A stretch of DNA of 64,000 nucleotides, taken from NCBI GenBank assembly GCA_964396335.1, contig CAYNEX010000001.1:1-64000 (forward strand), read 5' to 3'. Both the position numbers and the translations under genes were made by a program. Source of the DNA: ZC4RG30 sp964396335 (lineage in GTDB: Bacteria > Pseudomonadota > Gammaproteobacteria > Steroidobacterales > Steroidobacteraceae). The notes under the pieces were generated by a model. The model did no database searches, was not told where the DNA came from, and saw only the letters and a program-made list of their open reading frames with translations. Shown piece after piece: positions 36,310 through 44,723 of this stretch; the stretch's first letter is position 1; every line of letters starts with the position of its first letter.

Positions 36310-36867
36310 TCATCGGCCGGTTGCTCTTCTTTCGCGGATGAACTTCATCCATTCCTCCGCGGTGGGCATCACAGGATAGTCGACGCGCCGCAGGATCTTC
36401 CATTCGCCGTGTTCGCGGACCAGCTCATCCTCATAGCGGCCGGCCAGCGCCGGAACGGGTTCGCCGCCGGGTCCGCGCATCACCAGCAGGTGCCGCGAGC
36501 GCGCCGTGGCGCGATCACCCTGCACATCGATCTGCGGATTCGAGGTGATGTGGTAACTCTCGTTGTTCACATAGTCGGCCGGCGTGGGGCCGTACAGGTC
36601 GAGCAGCATGCTGTGGATGGCCTCGCGGCCCTTGTGCACGGTGCGGCCGTTGACCCATTCACCGTCGCGCGCGAACAGCGCGACGTAGGCTTCGTAGTCA
36701 CGCGCATCCTGCGTGGCGGAGTAATCGACCAGGATGCGGCGGATGGCCAGTTCGTCCTCGACGCGCTGCAGGCGTTCGGCCAGTCCGGCCTGCGCGGCAC
36801 GGTCGGTGCACGCGGCGGTCAGGGCAGATGCCATCAGCACCAGCGCGAGCTGCACGGTCCGCTTCAT
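36310..36867 (-). CDS. NTF2/SnoaL-like lipoprotein
   Basis: 185 residues with lipobox LTAAC (Cys20). The domain begins LQRVEDELAIRRILVDYSATQDARDYEAYVALFARDGEW and has NGRTVHKGREAIHSML, the common SnoaL_4 form. It is closer to the 13382-13876 protein than to the three downstream paralogues, and it lacks their PVTG tail. It lies 32 bp upstream of the three-gene set on the same strand, so it may be the first gene of that operon. Membrane attachment may place the group at the inner or outer membrane. Confidence 0.78.
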   Translation of the reverse strand: MKRTVQLALVLMASALTAACTDRAAQAGLAERLQRVEDELAIRRILVDYSATQDARDYEAYVALFARDGEWVNGRTVHKGREAIHSMLLDLYGPTPADYVNNESYHITSNPQIDVQGDRATARSRHLLVMRGPGGEPVPALAGRYEDELVREHGEWKILRRVDYPVMPTAEEWMKFIRERRATGR

Positions 36868-36898
36868 TCGCCCCCCTCCGTTTCCGCCAAGCCTAACG

Positions 36899-37672
36899 CT
36901 AGAAGGACTCGCCGGGGCCCAGGTAGCGCCACTTTCCCACCGGCAGGCCGCCGAGCAGCACCCTGCCGCTGCGCACGCGCTTCAGCGCGGTGACCTTCAG
37001 GCCCACCATCTCGCACATGCGGCGGATCTGCCGCTTGCGGCCCTCGCGCAGCAGGAAGCGCAGCTGGTGCGCGTTCTGCCATTCCACCTTTGCGGGCCGC
37101 AGCTTCACGCCATCGAGAGACAACCCGTGGCGCAGGCGGCGCAGGCCGTCTTCAGCCAGCCGGCCCTCGACACGCACCAGGTATTCCTTCTCGACGCTGG
37201 AATCCTGGCCGATCAGCTGTCTGGCGACGCGGCCATCCTGGGTCAGCACGAGCAGGCCCGTGGAGTCGATGTCGAGGCGGCCGGCCGGTGCCAGGCCGTG
37301 CAGGTGACGGGATTCGAAGCGGCGCGGCGAGGAGTCGCCGTTCCAGTGGTTTTCCGGCTTGATCAGCACGATCGCCGGTTCGTAACCATCCTCGGCCTGG
37401 CCGGAGACGTAACCGACCGGCTTGTGCAGCAGGATGGTGACCAGGTCCTGCTGCGCGTCGCGCGCGGCCTGCTCCACGGTGATCTTCGCCTGCGGCGGGA
37501 CCCGCACGCCCAGTTGGTCGACCACCTGGCCGTCGACCTTCACCCAGCCTTTCACGATCCACGCCTCGGCCTCGCGCCGCGAGCACAGGCCGAGTTCGCT
37601 CATGCGCTTGGACAGCCGCGGATTCGCCGCGCCTTCCGGGGCCGGTGCCGGCGGGGCGCGGCCGGCCATCAC
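36899..37672 (-). CDS. rRNA pseudouridine synthase, RsuA/RluB/RluF family
   Basis: 257 residues. An N-terminal S4 RNA-binding domain (LSKRMSELGLCSRREAEAWI, residues 20-65) precedes the synthase domain. Asp134 in GRLDIDSTGLLVLTQDG is the catalytic aspartate. HKPVGYVSGQ and RQIRRMCEMVGLKVTALKRVR are further family motifs. The enzyme isomerises uridine in 23S (or 16S) rRNA. NKxxSExGxCSRREA-type S4 similarity favours RluF, but RluB cannot be excluded. Its first codons overlap the gloA stop by 4 bp. Confidence 0.88.
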   Translation of the reverse strand: MMAGRAPPAPAPEGAANPRLSKRMSELGLCSRREAEAWIVKGWVKVDGQVVDQLGVRVPPQAKITVEQAARDAQQDLVTILLHKPVGYVSGQAEDGYEPAIVLIKPENHWNGDSSPRRFESRHLHGLAPAGRLDIDSTGLLVLTQDGRVARQLIGQDSSVEKEYLVRVEGRLAEDGLRRLRHGLSLDGVKLRPAKVEWQNAHQLRFLLREGRKRQIRRMCEMVGLKVTALKRVRSGRVLLGGLPVGKWRYLGPGESF

Positions 37673-38088
37673 CAGGTCCCGACGTTGGGCATTTCGTTCC
37701 AGGGTGCCTTCGGCGGCAGGGCGTCGCCCTGCTGCAGCAGCTCGATCGAGATCTGGTCCGGCGAACGCACGAAGGCCATCCTGCCGTCGCGCGGCGGACG
37801 CAGGATCTGCACGCCATGCTGCTGCAGGCGTTCGCAGGCGGCGTAGATGTCCGGCACTTCATAGGCCAGGTGGCCGAAGTTGCGGCCGCCGGTGTATTTC
37901 TCCGGATCCCAGTTGAAGGTCAGCTCCACCTGGGCATCGTGCTGGCCGGGCGCTGCCAGGAACACCAGCGTGTAACGGCCCTGCGGGACCTCATGCTTCT
38001 TCACCACTTCCAGTCCCAGCGCATCGCGGTAGAAGCGCAGCGATTCCTCGAGGTCAGTGACGCGGACCATGGTGTGCAGGTATTTCAT
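37669..38088 (-). CDS. gloA: Lactoylglutathione lyase (glyoxalase I)
   Basis: 139 residues, a single VOC-fold protein. All four metal ligands are visible: His5, Glu55 (QVELTFNW), His73 (FGHLAYEV) and Glu116 (ISIELLQQ). MKYLHTMVRVTDLEESLRFY is the classical GloA opening. It converts the hemithioacetal of methylglyoxal and glutathione into S-lactoylglutathione, which requires glutathione, consistent with the gamma-glutamyltransferase in the window. A Ni-dependent enzyme is expected from the short proteobacterial form. Overlaps the pseudouridine synthase gene by 4 bp. Confidence 0.95.
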   Translation of the reverse strand: MKYLHTMVRVTDLEESLRFYRDALGLEVVKKHEVPQGRYTLVFLAAPGQHDAQVELTFNWDPEKYTGGRNFGHLAYEVPDIYAACERLQQHGVQILRPPRDGRMAFVRSPDQISIELLQQGDALPPKAPWNEMPNVGTW

Positions 38089-38133
38089 GGAGGATCTTCG
38101 GCCGTTGGAGGGAAGGGGATTGTAAGCCGCGGC

Positions 38134-38772
38134 TCAGCGTTCTTCGGCCAGCGCGCGCTGCAGGCCGGCGCGGAAGGCGGTGGCGCCGCCCATCGAGGGG
38201 TGGCGCAGCGGCGTGGCGGCGATGCCCACATCCGCCAGCGAGGCCTCGGCATTGCGGCCGACGGCAAAGCAGCGTACCCCGGGCAGCGCGGCCAGCAGGG
38301 CCTCGAGCACCGGCAGGCCGGCGCGGCGTTCCTGCGGAGTGGGGGTGCGGTTCGACTGTGGCACCCCGGGGCGGTGCGGGTGCCAGGGATAGGCGTTCCA
38401 CAACAGCGTGTCCTCGGCCCGGTGCAGCGCATGCAGCGTGCTCCAGACCGTGGTGGCCGAGGGCTCGCTCCAGGGACGCGTGCGGGTGGAAAGCCGCTGG
38501 CCGCCGATGTCGACGCGCGGCACGGCGCCGGCCAGCAGCAGGCGTTCACTGGTGAAGGGAATGCCACTGACATGCGCGCCCTGGTAGCCGGCGGCCTCAC
38601 CCAGCAGCAGCCAGCGGGGCCTGGTGTCGAAAAAGGCGCGCAAGCGTGCCAGTCGTGCCTTCGCGGCATGGGGGATGGCGTCGGTGCCGTGGTCCTGGTC
38701 CCGCCATGGATTGAACACGGCCATGGGGGCGGGGGCGACCAGCAGGTCGAAGAATCGGTCGAGTCGGGACAC
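38134..38772 (-). CDS. Uracil-DNA glycosylase superfamily protein
   Basis: 212 residues. RWLLLGEAAGYQGAHVSGIPFTSERLL contains the GEAxG motif equivalent to the water-activating site. TLLWNAYPWHPH and the C-terminal LRHPSMGGATAFRAGL hold the other two conserved blocks of the superfamily. The fold removes uracil or related bases from DNA, although some members of this branch are uncharacterised. No iron-sulfur cysteine set (family 4/5) is visible. Soluble, monocistronic or loosely linked to gloA. Confidence 0.75.
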   Translation of the reverse strand: MSRLDRFFDLLVAPAPMAVFNPWRDQDHGTDAIPHAAKARLARLRAFFDTRPRWLLLGEAAGYQGAHVSGIPFTSERLLLAGAVPRVDIGGQRLSTRTRPWSEPSATTVWSTLHALHRAEDTLLWNAYPWHPHRPGVPQSNRTPTPQERRAGLPVLEALLAALPGVRCFAVGRNAEASLADVGIAATPLRHPSMGGATAFRAGLQRALAEER

Positions 38773-38837
38773 GCGCCGCAGGATAGCGGCGCGGCCGACC
38801 GGTTGCAGCGGACTTCCGGTCTAACGGCCGCGATGCG

Positions 38838-40283
38838 CTATTCGAACAGCGTCATCGTGTTCAGGTACTTCTCGATGTACCAGCGGTTCTCATTGTTATA
38901 GCGGGGAATGGCCACCGGACGGACGCCGTCCGCGGTTTCCTTCCACAGGCAGGGGCAACGCACCGGTTTGGCTGGCTGCTCGCCAGGGCGGGCCAGGTCC
39001 TGCAGCTTGATGCCGGCCTTCTTCACCACGTTATGGAGGCGGGTGACATTGCGCGGACCGCCGTTGTAGGCCGCCACGGCGAAGATGCCCAGCAGGTTGG
39101 GATCATCCAGGTACACATCGCGGATGTCGGCGCGCATCTGCGAGATCTCGATGTCGAGCAGGCAGATGGCCGCCTTCATCGAGTTGTACAGGTCGGTGGC
39201 GCCGCGTTCGAAGACCGGGTCGATGCGCGCCGCCGGGCAGCGGCGCACCACCATCGAATAGGTGCCATTGCCCTTGCGGTTGGTGAACTGCATGGCGCCC
39301 AGTGCCGAGGCGGTGGACACGCTGTAGCGATAGGCCTCGCCGCGCTTCAGGCCGTACTGGTTCAGCACCTCGTGGAAGGCTTCCAGCCCCTTGTTGGTGA
39401 AGTCGGTATCGTCGGTCTGCTCGATCACCGCCAGCATGGCCACCAGTTCGGCCGGGATTACATCCGCCAGCAGCCGGCCGGGATAGGCGATGCTCGGCGC
39501 ATTGGCCTCGCGCAGTTCATCCAGCGCCCGGCGCGCCGTCTCCAGCAGGAAATCCCTGCCGCCGCTGACGAACTGCGGGTCGAAGGTGTCGTGCGTGAAG
39601 GGCAGGTAGATGATCGGCTGGGCGGTTTCGGCCACCGCGCGCCAGCGCTTCTTCGACAGCAGCGCGCTGTCGAACACCGGGAACTTGCGGCCGAACACCC
39701 GCAGCGGCTCGCCGTCTTCGGTGGTGAAGGAGAACATCAGCCGTTCGGCGCCCGTGCCCTTCACGTGCCGGCCGCGGATGCCGGGGGTACGCATGGTGAA
39801 CTTGATCGGCTTGCCGCCGGGCTTCCACTTCACCGGCGGCCGGGGGATCTCGAGGTGCGCGATGATCCAGTCGCTGTCCCGGTCGCTCCACAGCGCGAAC
39901 AGCACCGGGCGGCCGCGCAGGATCTCGTTGCGTCCCTTGCCGGTGAACACGTATTCCAGTTCGGCCTTCTCCAGCAGCGCCTGGGCCTCTTCGACCTGGC
40001 TGCGGATCAGGTCATGCCGCAGCGGCACGAGGCCGGCGATGACGATCTCTTCCAGTTCCTCGCCGGGCGTCGGGGGTTCGGGTTCGGTTTCCGCCACGAT
40101 CAGCGGGACTTCGCCTTCCACCTGCAGCGATTCGGCGGGCTGGGCTTCGGCCTCCTCGGCGATGGCTTCGAACAGCAGGTGCTCGGGATCCTCTGCCGGC
40201 GGCGGGGAGGTGGTGCAGGCGCTGGCACAGGCCAGCAGCGCAAGGGTGGCTGCGGCAAGCAGGTTTCGATGCAGTGCGATCAT
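38838..40283 (-). CDS. Lytic transglycosylase-like lipoprotein with long acidic linker
   Basis: 481 residues. Lipobox ASAC (Cys23), an acidic, Glu/Pro-rich linker (about residues 30-85), an unassigned middle domain (VFTGKGRNEILRGRPVLFALW, FGRKFPVFDSALLSKKRW) and a C-terminal transglycosylase-type domain. Glu288 in MLAVIEQTDDTDF is the likely catalytic glutamate, followed by SALGAMQFTN and FAVAAYNGGPRNV, which correspond to the GxMQ and AYNxG motifs of SLT enzymes. The motifs are diverged (ES replaced by EQ). It would cleave peptidoglycan from the periplasmic face. Function inferred from motifs. Confidence 0.75.
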   Translation of the reverse strand: MIALHRNLLAAATLALLACASACTTSPPPAEDPEHLLFEAIAEEAEAQPAESLQVEGEVPLIVAETEPEPPTPGEELEEIVIAGLVPLRHDLIRSQVEEAQALLEKAELEYVFTGKGRNEILRGRPVLFALWSDRDSDWIIAHLEIPRPPVKWKPGGKPIKFTMRTPGIRGRHVKGTGAERLMFSFTTEDGEPLRVFGRKFPVFDSALLSKKRWRAVAETAQPIIYLPFTHDTFDPQFVSGGRDFLLETARRALDELREANAPSIAYPGRLLADVIPAELVAMLAVIEQTDDTDFTNKGLEAFHEVLNQYGLKRGEAYRYSVSTASALGAMQFTNRKGNGTYSMVVRRCPAARIDPVFERGATDLYNSMKAAICLLDIEISQMRADIRDVYLDDPNLLGIFAVAAYNGGPRNVTRLHNVVKKAGIKLQDLARPGEQPAKPVRCPCLWKETADGVRPVAIPRYNNENRWYIEKYLNTMTLFE

Positions 40284-40341
40284 TCCCGTCAGCTTAGCCG
40301 GTGAATCGCATCGCCGCTGCTATCGTGCGCACACCTCGGGC

Positions 40342-40347
40342 TTGACC
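40342..40347 (+). promoter_or_regulatory. Possible -35 element in the divergent region
   Basis: TTGACC at 40342-40347 is a good -35 match in the 164-bp region between the transglycosylase-like gene and deaD. At 17 bp downstream the sequence is GCCCCT, with no -10 match. A TGGTATGCT extended -10-like sequence occurs closer to the start, at 40431-40439. The real promoter cannot be settled by eye. Confidence 0.15.
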
Positions 40348-40447
40348 TGTGATTCACCGCAAAGGCCCCTCCACCTGCGCGCGGCGCGTAAGGGGCGATG
40401 CAACATCAGGGAGTTCCGGAGCCGCCGACTGGTATGCTCCGCACCTC

Positions 40448-42220
40448 ATGAAGTCCACCCCTGCCGCGCCGCCTGACGCCGTGCGGTTTTCCGATCTGGG
40501 CCTCGCGGACGCCATCGTGCGCGCAGTCCAGTCCGTCGGCTATGAAGCCGCATCCCCGATCCAGGCCGCGACCATCCCTGCGCTGCTCGAAGGCGCCGAT
40601 GTGCTCGGCCAGGCGCAGACCGGTACCGGCAAGACAGCCGCGTTCGCGCTGCCCATCCTGTCGCGCCTCGACCTGAAGCAGCGCCAGCCGCAGGCGCTGG
40701 TGCTGGTGCCCACGCGCGAGCTGGCCATCCAGGTGTCCGAGGCCTTCCAGAAGTACGCGGCGGGACTGAATGGCTTCCACGTGCTGCCCATCTATGGTGG
40801 CCAGAGTTACGTGCCGCAGCTCAATGCATTGAAGCGCGGCCCGCAGGTGATCGTCGGCACGCCCGGCCGTGTCATCGACCACCTGGAGCGTGGCACGCTG
40901 AAGCTCGATGCCGTGCGCTGCGTGGTGCTGGACGAGGCCGACGAGATGCTGGCGATGGGCTTTGCCGACGCGATGGAAGCCATCCTGTCGCAGACGCCGG
41001 CCGAGAAGCAGGTGGCGCTGTTCTCCGCCACGATGGCGCCGAACATCCGCCGCATCGCGCAGACGCACCTGCGGCAGCCGCGCGAGATCGTCATCAAGGG
41101 GAAGAGCGGGACTGCCGCCAACATCCGCCAGACCTACTGGATGGTCAGCGGGCTGCACAAGCTCGATGCGCTGACGCGCATCGTCGAGGTGGCCGATTTC
41201 GACGCCATGCTGGTGTTCGTGCGCACCAAGCAGGCCACCGTCGACCTCGCCGAGCGGCTGCAGGCGCGCGGTTTTGCCGCGGTCGCGCTGAATGGCGACG
41301 TGCCGCAAGCCGTGCGCGAGAAGACCGTGCAGCAGCTGAAGGCCGGACGCATCGACATCCTGGTGGCCACCGACGTGGCGGCGCGCGGCCTCGACGTGGA
41401 CCGCGTGACGCATGTGGTCAACTACGACGTGCCCTATGACACCGAATCTTACGTGCACCGCATCGGGCGCACCGGCCGCGCCGGGCGCAGTGGCGAGGCC
41501 ATCCTGTTCATCGCGCCGCGCGAACGCAACCTGCTGCGGCTGATCGAGCGCGCGACGCGCCAGACCATCGAGCCGCTGTCGCTGCCGACGGTGGAGGATG
41601 TGAACACCCGCCGGCTGGCCAAGTTCAAGGCGCGCATCGGCGAGGCGCTGGCCAACGCGCCGTCGGACTTCTACCGCAAGGCGGTGCAGGAAGTGGCGCT
41701 GGAAACCGGCGCGGACCTGCTCAGCATCGCCGCCGCGGCGGCATCGCTGGCGGAAGGCGGCGCGCCGGTCGAGGCGCGCGGCCGGGGAGAAGTGTCCCGT
41801 GCCGAGCAACCCCGCGAAGAACCAGGCGAGGGCAAGCCGAAGCGCCGTCGCGAGATGCGTTTCGAGGAGCATGCACCGGAAGAATCGTCGCTGCCGCCGA
41901 TGGACCCGAAGGCCTATGCCTTCGAGGACGATGGCGAGCAGAAGACCTGGCGCCTGGCCGTGGGCCGCCGCCATCGCGTTGAACCCGGCCACATCGTCGG
42001 AGCCATCGCCAACGAGGCCAAACTGCATGGCTCGCAGATCAATGGCGTGGACATCCGTGCCGACTACACCACCGTGCGGCTGCCGGCGCAGCTGCCCGAG
42101 GCGGTGATCGAGCGGCTGTCGCGGGTGCGGGTGCGCGGGCAGGCGCTGGACCTGCGGGAAGGCGTGGCGGCGAGGAAGCCGAAGGCGACGCACCGGAAGG
42201 GGAAACGGCCGGGGTATTGA
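40448..42220 (+). CDS. deaD: DEAD-box ATP-dependent RNA helicase
   Basis: 590 residues from the ATG at 40448. Q motif FSDLGLADAIVRAVQSVGYEAASPIQ, Walker A AQTGTGKT (residues 56-63), DEAD at 162-165, SAT (FSATMAP) and RIGRTGRAGR are all present. After the helicase core come a dimerisation-like region and an RRM-like RNA-binding domain (TWRLAVGRRHRVEPGHIVGAI...GSQINGVDI) as in DeaD/CsdA. It unwinds RNA during ribosome assembly and mRNA decay, especially in the cold. Between them is an acidic and basic mixed linker (about 460-500). Confidence 0.95.
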   Translation: MKSTPAAPPDAVRFSDLGLADAIVRAVQSVGYEAASPIQAATIPALLEGADVLGQAQTGTGKTAAFALPILSRLDLKQRQPQALVLVPTRELAIQVSEAFQKYAAGLNGFHVLPIYGGQSYVPQLNALKRGPQVIVGTPGRVIDHLERGTLKLDAVRCVVLDEADEMLAMGFADAMEAILSQTPAEKQVALFSATMAPNIRRIAQTHLRQPREIVIKGKSGTAANIRQTYWMVSGLHKLDALTRIVEVADFDAMLVFVRTKQATVDLAERLQARGFAAVALNGDVPQAVREKTVQQLKAGRIDILVATDVAARGLDVDRVTHVVNYDVPYDTESYVHRIGRTGRAGRSGEAILFIAPRERNLLRLIERATRQTIEPLSLPTVEDVNTRRLAKFKARIGEALANAPSDFYRKAVQEVALETGADLLSIAAAAASLAEGGAPVEARGRGEVSRAEQPREEPGEGKPKRRREMRFEEHAPEESSLPPMDPKAYAFEDDGEQKTWRLAVGRRHRVEPGHIVGAIANEAKLHGSQINGVDIRADYTTVRLPAQLPEAVIERLSRVRVRGQALDLREGVAARKPKATHRKGKRPGY

Positions 42221-42248
42221 GCCTCGTTCGCAGCCGCAAGAGAAGGAA

Positions 42249-43229
42249 TCAGTCGCCTGCGCCCGCGGCGGAAGCGCCACGGATCGCCCCAGCACGCACC
42301 TGCGCTTCTTCCAGGTGCCTGCGATAACCGTCCAGCGCCGCTTCCTGCATCGCCCTGAACCGCTCCAGGGCGGGGCCGGACAGGATCTGTGATGCCTCCT
42401 GGAGGATGCGCGCGTTATAGGCGGTGGCTGCAGCGAGCTTCCGGCGGTCATCGGAGGAGGGGGGCGAGTCGATGCGCAGCGGAAGGTACGTGGGCCCGTC
42501 CGAGAACGCTTCCGGTTCCACGCCGTTGCGGGCAGCTTCCTTTTCCATCCGTTGATGTTCATCCGCATAGGCGAGCAGCAGTTGCCGTGCTTCGGTCACG
42601 GTCACGGGTGCACCCGGCGGCGTGATCATGAAGAGCATCAGTTCACGACGTTCATCCTCGGCTGCGAGCACGGCCCGTATCTGCTGTCGCCGTTCAGTAC
42701 CGACCACCTGATCCAGTTGCGCATCGGAGAGGTGCAGCGACCCTGGATCAATGCCGTCCGACTTGCAGGATGGATCGGCTTCGCAGGCCAGCTGAGCGCG
42801 CAGATCCTGCAGCCACGCCGCGGCCTGCATGTCCGCGAGTTGCTCGATCTCGCCGGTCTCAAGTTCGATGAACAGCCGATGCCAGAACCAGTCGCCGAGG
42901 TATCCGCGCCGCCTGGTTTGCATCTGTCGCGCCTGGTGACCGGCGTCTTCCAGACGGGCAAGCTGCATTTCCGCATTGATGTTCGCTTCTGCCCGGATCG
43001 GGGCTGGATCTCGTTGCGGAGTCTCGAGGAGAGAACCCGCCCCGTCCGTTTCCAGGCGGGAGGTGGCCGAGTGCGGGGGGCGTGTGGAATCCGCCGGCAG
43101 GACAGGGGTGTTTGCCACGGGCTGTCCGGCACGGTCTGCGGGATGATTCAGGTGGAAGAATGTTGTGAGACCGGCCAGCAGCAACGAAGCGGCGGCCAGG
43201 GCGACATTCGCCAGTCGTTGGCCGGTCAC
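42249..43229 (-). CDS. Membrane-anchored alpha-helical protein, paralogue of the next gene
   Basis: 326 residues. One N-terminal hydrophobic segment (NVALAAASLLLAGLTTFFHL), a low-complexity linker, then mostly helical sequence. It contains a motif C-x5-DPSC (LACEADPSCKSDG) and a C-terminal block YADEHQRMEKEAARNG...YNARILQEASQILSGPALERFRAMQ. Both features have counterparts in the upstream neighbour (TCQLDPRC; HQEQQRIEQQAKQQG...RILTSAQFAAFSR). The last helices resemble LTxxQ-type periplasmic proteins, but this is weak. No known function. Overlaps its paralogue by 4 bp (ATGA). Confidence 0.65.
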   Translation of the reverse strand: MTGQRLANVALAAASLLLAGLTTFFHLNHPADRAGQPVANTPVLPADSTRPPHSATSRLETDGAGSLLETPQRDPAPIRAEANINAEMQLARLEDAGHQARQMQTRRRGYLGDWFWHRLFIELETGEIEQLADMQAAAWLQDLRAQLACEADPSCKSDGIDPGSLHLSDAQLDQVVGTERRQQIRAVLAAEDERRELMLFMITPPGAPVTVTEARQLLLAYADEHQRMEKEAARNGVEPEAFSDGPTYLPLRIDSPPSSDDRRKLAAATAYNARILQEASQILSGPALERFRAMQEAALDGYRRHLEEAQVRAGAIRGASAAGAGD

Positions 43230-44176
43230 GGCCTGTCACGGGCCTCCAGCGCCCGCCTGCGTGCTTGCATCTCCCTGGCATCCAGATGCATGGCCACCAG
43301 TTCATCGACTTCCGGGGTGAAGGTCCTGCTGAATGCAGCAAATTGGGCGCTCGTCAGGATGCGCTCCGCACGGTCCAGCAGTCGCTGCCCATGCTCCCTC
43401 GTCGAGTCGGCAAGCCGTTGGTGGTCGTCCGGCGAGCCGGCGGTGGCAAGAAGAACCAGCTCGCCGGTGGTGGCCGAGCGCAGGTACAGCCCCTGCTGCT
43501 TTGCCTGCTGCTCGATGCGCTGCTGTTCCTGGTGGAATGCGCGTGCCAGGCGCTCCATGGTGGCCGGATCCATCCGGTGTGCTTCGCCCAGTCTTGAATC
43601 GAAGAATCGCGCGAGGGCCAGATGCGGCACCAGATTCCGGTTGTCCAGCATCCGCTCGTGCAGGTCCGGGCCCAGCAGCAGAAAATCGTCCTGCCTGGCT
43701 TCTTCCCTCTGGGTGGCGCTCAAGGCTTGTTGATCGCACCGCGGATCAAGCTGGCAGGTCAGCAGCCGTTCCTGTCGCTGTGCGATCAGCCCGGCGCGGG
43801 CGTTGAGGTATTCCTCGACCTCGGTCGCGGACATTCCGATCTGCGGGCCCTCGATCTCCCAACCACCGAAGCGGAGCCTGGCGATGTATTCGCGAATGCG
43901 CTGTGCCCTGGTGGCAGGATCCCGCAGCAATGCCAGGCGGTATCGGAGCAAGGCCTGCCAGCCGGGGTCTGCGTTTGTGGTCGAAGGCGCCGCAGGCGCC
44001 AGTGAACCCGGCCCTGGCATCTCCACCCCCGGGATCAGGTCTGCGTGTTCCGCAACAGCGTGAACGGTTTCCTCCGCGGCGCCCCTGGCCTGCGACTGCC
44101 ATGGCCGGTACGCGTGAATCGCCGTCGCGCCGAAGAAGGCGGTGGTGGCAGCCAGCACCAGCGTAAGTCGGTTCAT
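43226..44176 (-). CDS. Membrane-anchored alpha-helical protein, first of a paralogous pair
   Basis: 316 residues with a signal anchor (LTLVLAATTAFFGATAIHAY). Central motif TCQLDPRCDQQ, and helical C-terminal half with HQEQQRIEQQAKQQGLYLRSATTGELVLLATAGSP and ILTSAQFAAFSRTFTPEVDELVAM. It shares the overall plan, the paired cysteines and C-terminal helices with the following gene, so the two arose by duplication. They are probably exported and anchored in the inner membrane, and may form a heteromer (inference from coupling). No recognised family. Confidence 0.65.
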   Translation of the reverse strand: MNRLTLVLAATTAFFGATAIHAYRPWQSQARGAAEETVHAVAEHADLIPGVEMPGPGSLAPAAPSTTNADPGWQALLRYRLALLRDPATRAQRIREYIARLRFGGWEIEGPQIGMSATEVEEYLNARAGLIAQRQERLLTCQLDPRCDQQALSATQREEARQDDFLLLGPDLHERMLDNRNLVPHLALARFFDSRLGEAHRMDPATMERLARAFHQEQQRIEQQAKQQGLYLRSATTGELVLLATAGSPDDHQRLADSTREHGQRLLDRAERILTSAQFAAFSRTFTPEVDELVAMHLDAREMQARRRALEARDRP

Positions 44177-44267
44177 TCCCTGCCCCGGACGTGCTACCCC
44201 GGCAAGCCTGCCACAAATCCCGCCTCAGGCGCGTGGAGACCCATCCGGCCCCTCCCGGGGCCGCGGG

Positions 44268-44284
44268 TCAACACATGATGTTGA
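44268..44284. promoter_or_regulatory. Operator-like inverted repeat
   Basis: TCAACA (44268-44273) and TGTTGA (44279-44284) form a perfect 6-bp dyad with a CATGA spacer, in the divergent region between the paralogue pair (start 44176) and the VOC gene (start 44337). The 17-bp size suits a TetR- or MarR-type operator. No regulator gene is adjacent. Confidence 0.3.
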
Positions 44285-44336
44285 ACCGACGCCATTCCCG
44301 CGCCAGCATGATCTTTCAACCAGCACGGAGCGCGCC

Positions 44337-44723
44337 ATGTCCCACCACAGTCGCTTGTCCGGATTCATCATCGACAGCCAGCAGGGCAGCCTGCGTGAAG
44401 CCGCGGATTTCTGGGCGCAGGCGCTGGGCCTGGGCGTCAGGAACTACGACGAAAGCGATCTTGGACTGTACGCGCTGCTGGGAGAGGGGCCTGGCGGCCT
44501 GAACATCGAGGTGCAGAAGGTCGCGCATCCGTCACGCGTGCACCTCGACATCGAAGCCGATGACATCGAGGCGGAAGTCGCGCGCCTGGAGAAGCTCGGC
44601 GCCAGGCGCGTCGAGTGGGTGCGTGACAGCTGGTGGGTGATGGAAGCCCCGACCGGGCATCGCTTCTGCGTGGTGCGGATGAGGAAACCGGAGCAGGGCG
44701 CGAAGCCCAATGAATGGACGTGA
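44337..44723 (+). CDS. VOC (glyoxalase/dioxygenase) superfamily protein
   Basis: 128 residues from the ATG at 44337. The betaalphabetabetabeta repeats of a VOC protein are visible: SGFIIDSQQGSLREAADFWAQALGLGV, then HLDIEADDIEAEVARLEKLGARRVEW and WVMEAPTGHRFCVVRM. No complete metal-ligand set is evident: a histidine at HLDIE and Glu in MEAPTG may contribute. It resembles the small VOC proteins often annotated as glyoxalase/bleomycin-resistance-like. Its 3' end overlaps the gluconokinase start by 10 bp. Confidence 0.82.
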   Translation: MSHHSRLSGFIIDSQQGSLREAADFWAQALGLGVRNYDESDLGLYALLGEGPGGLNIEVQKVAHPSRVHLDIEADDIEAEVARLEKLGARRVEWVRDSWWVMEAPTGHRFCVVRMRKPEQGAKPNEWT

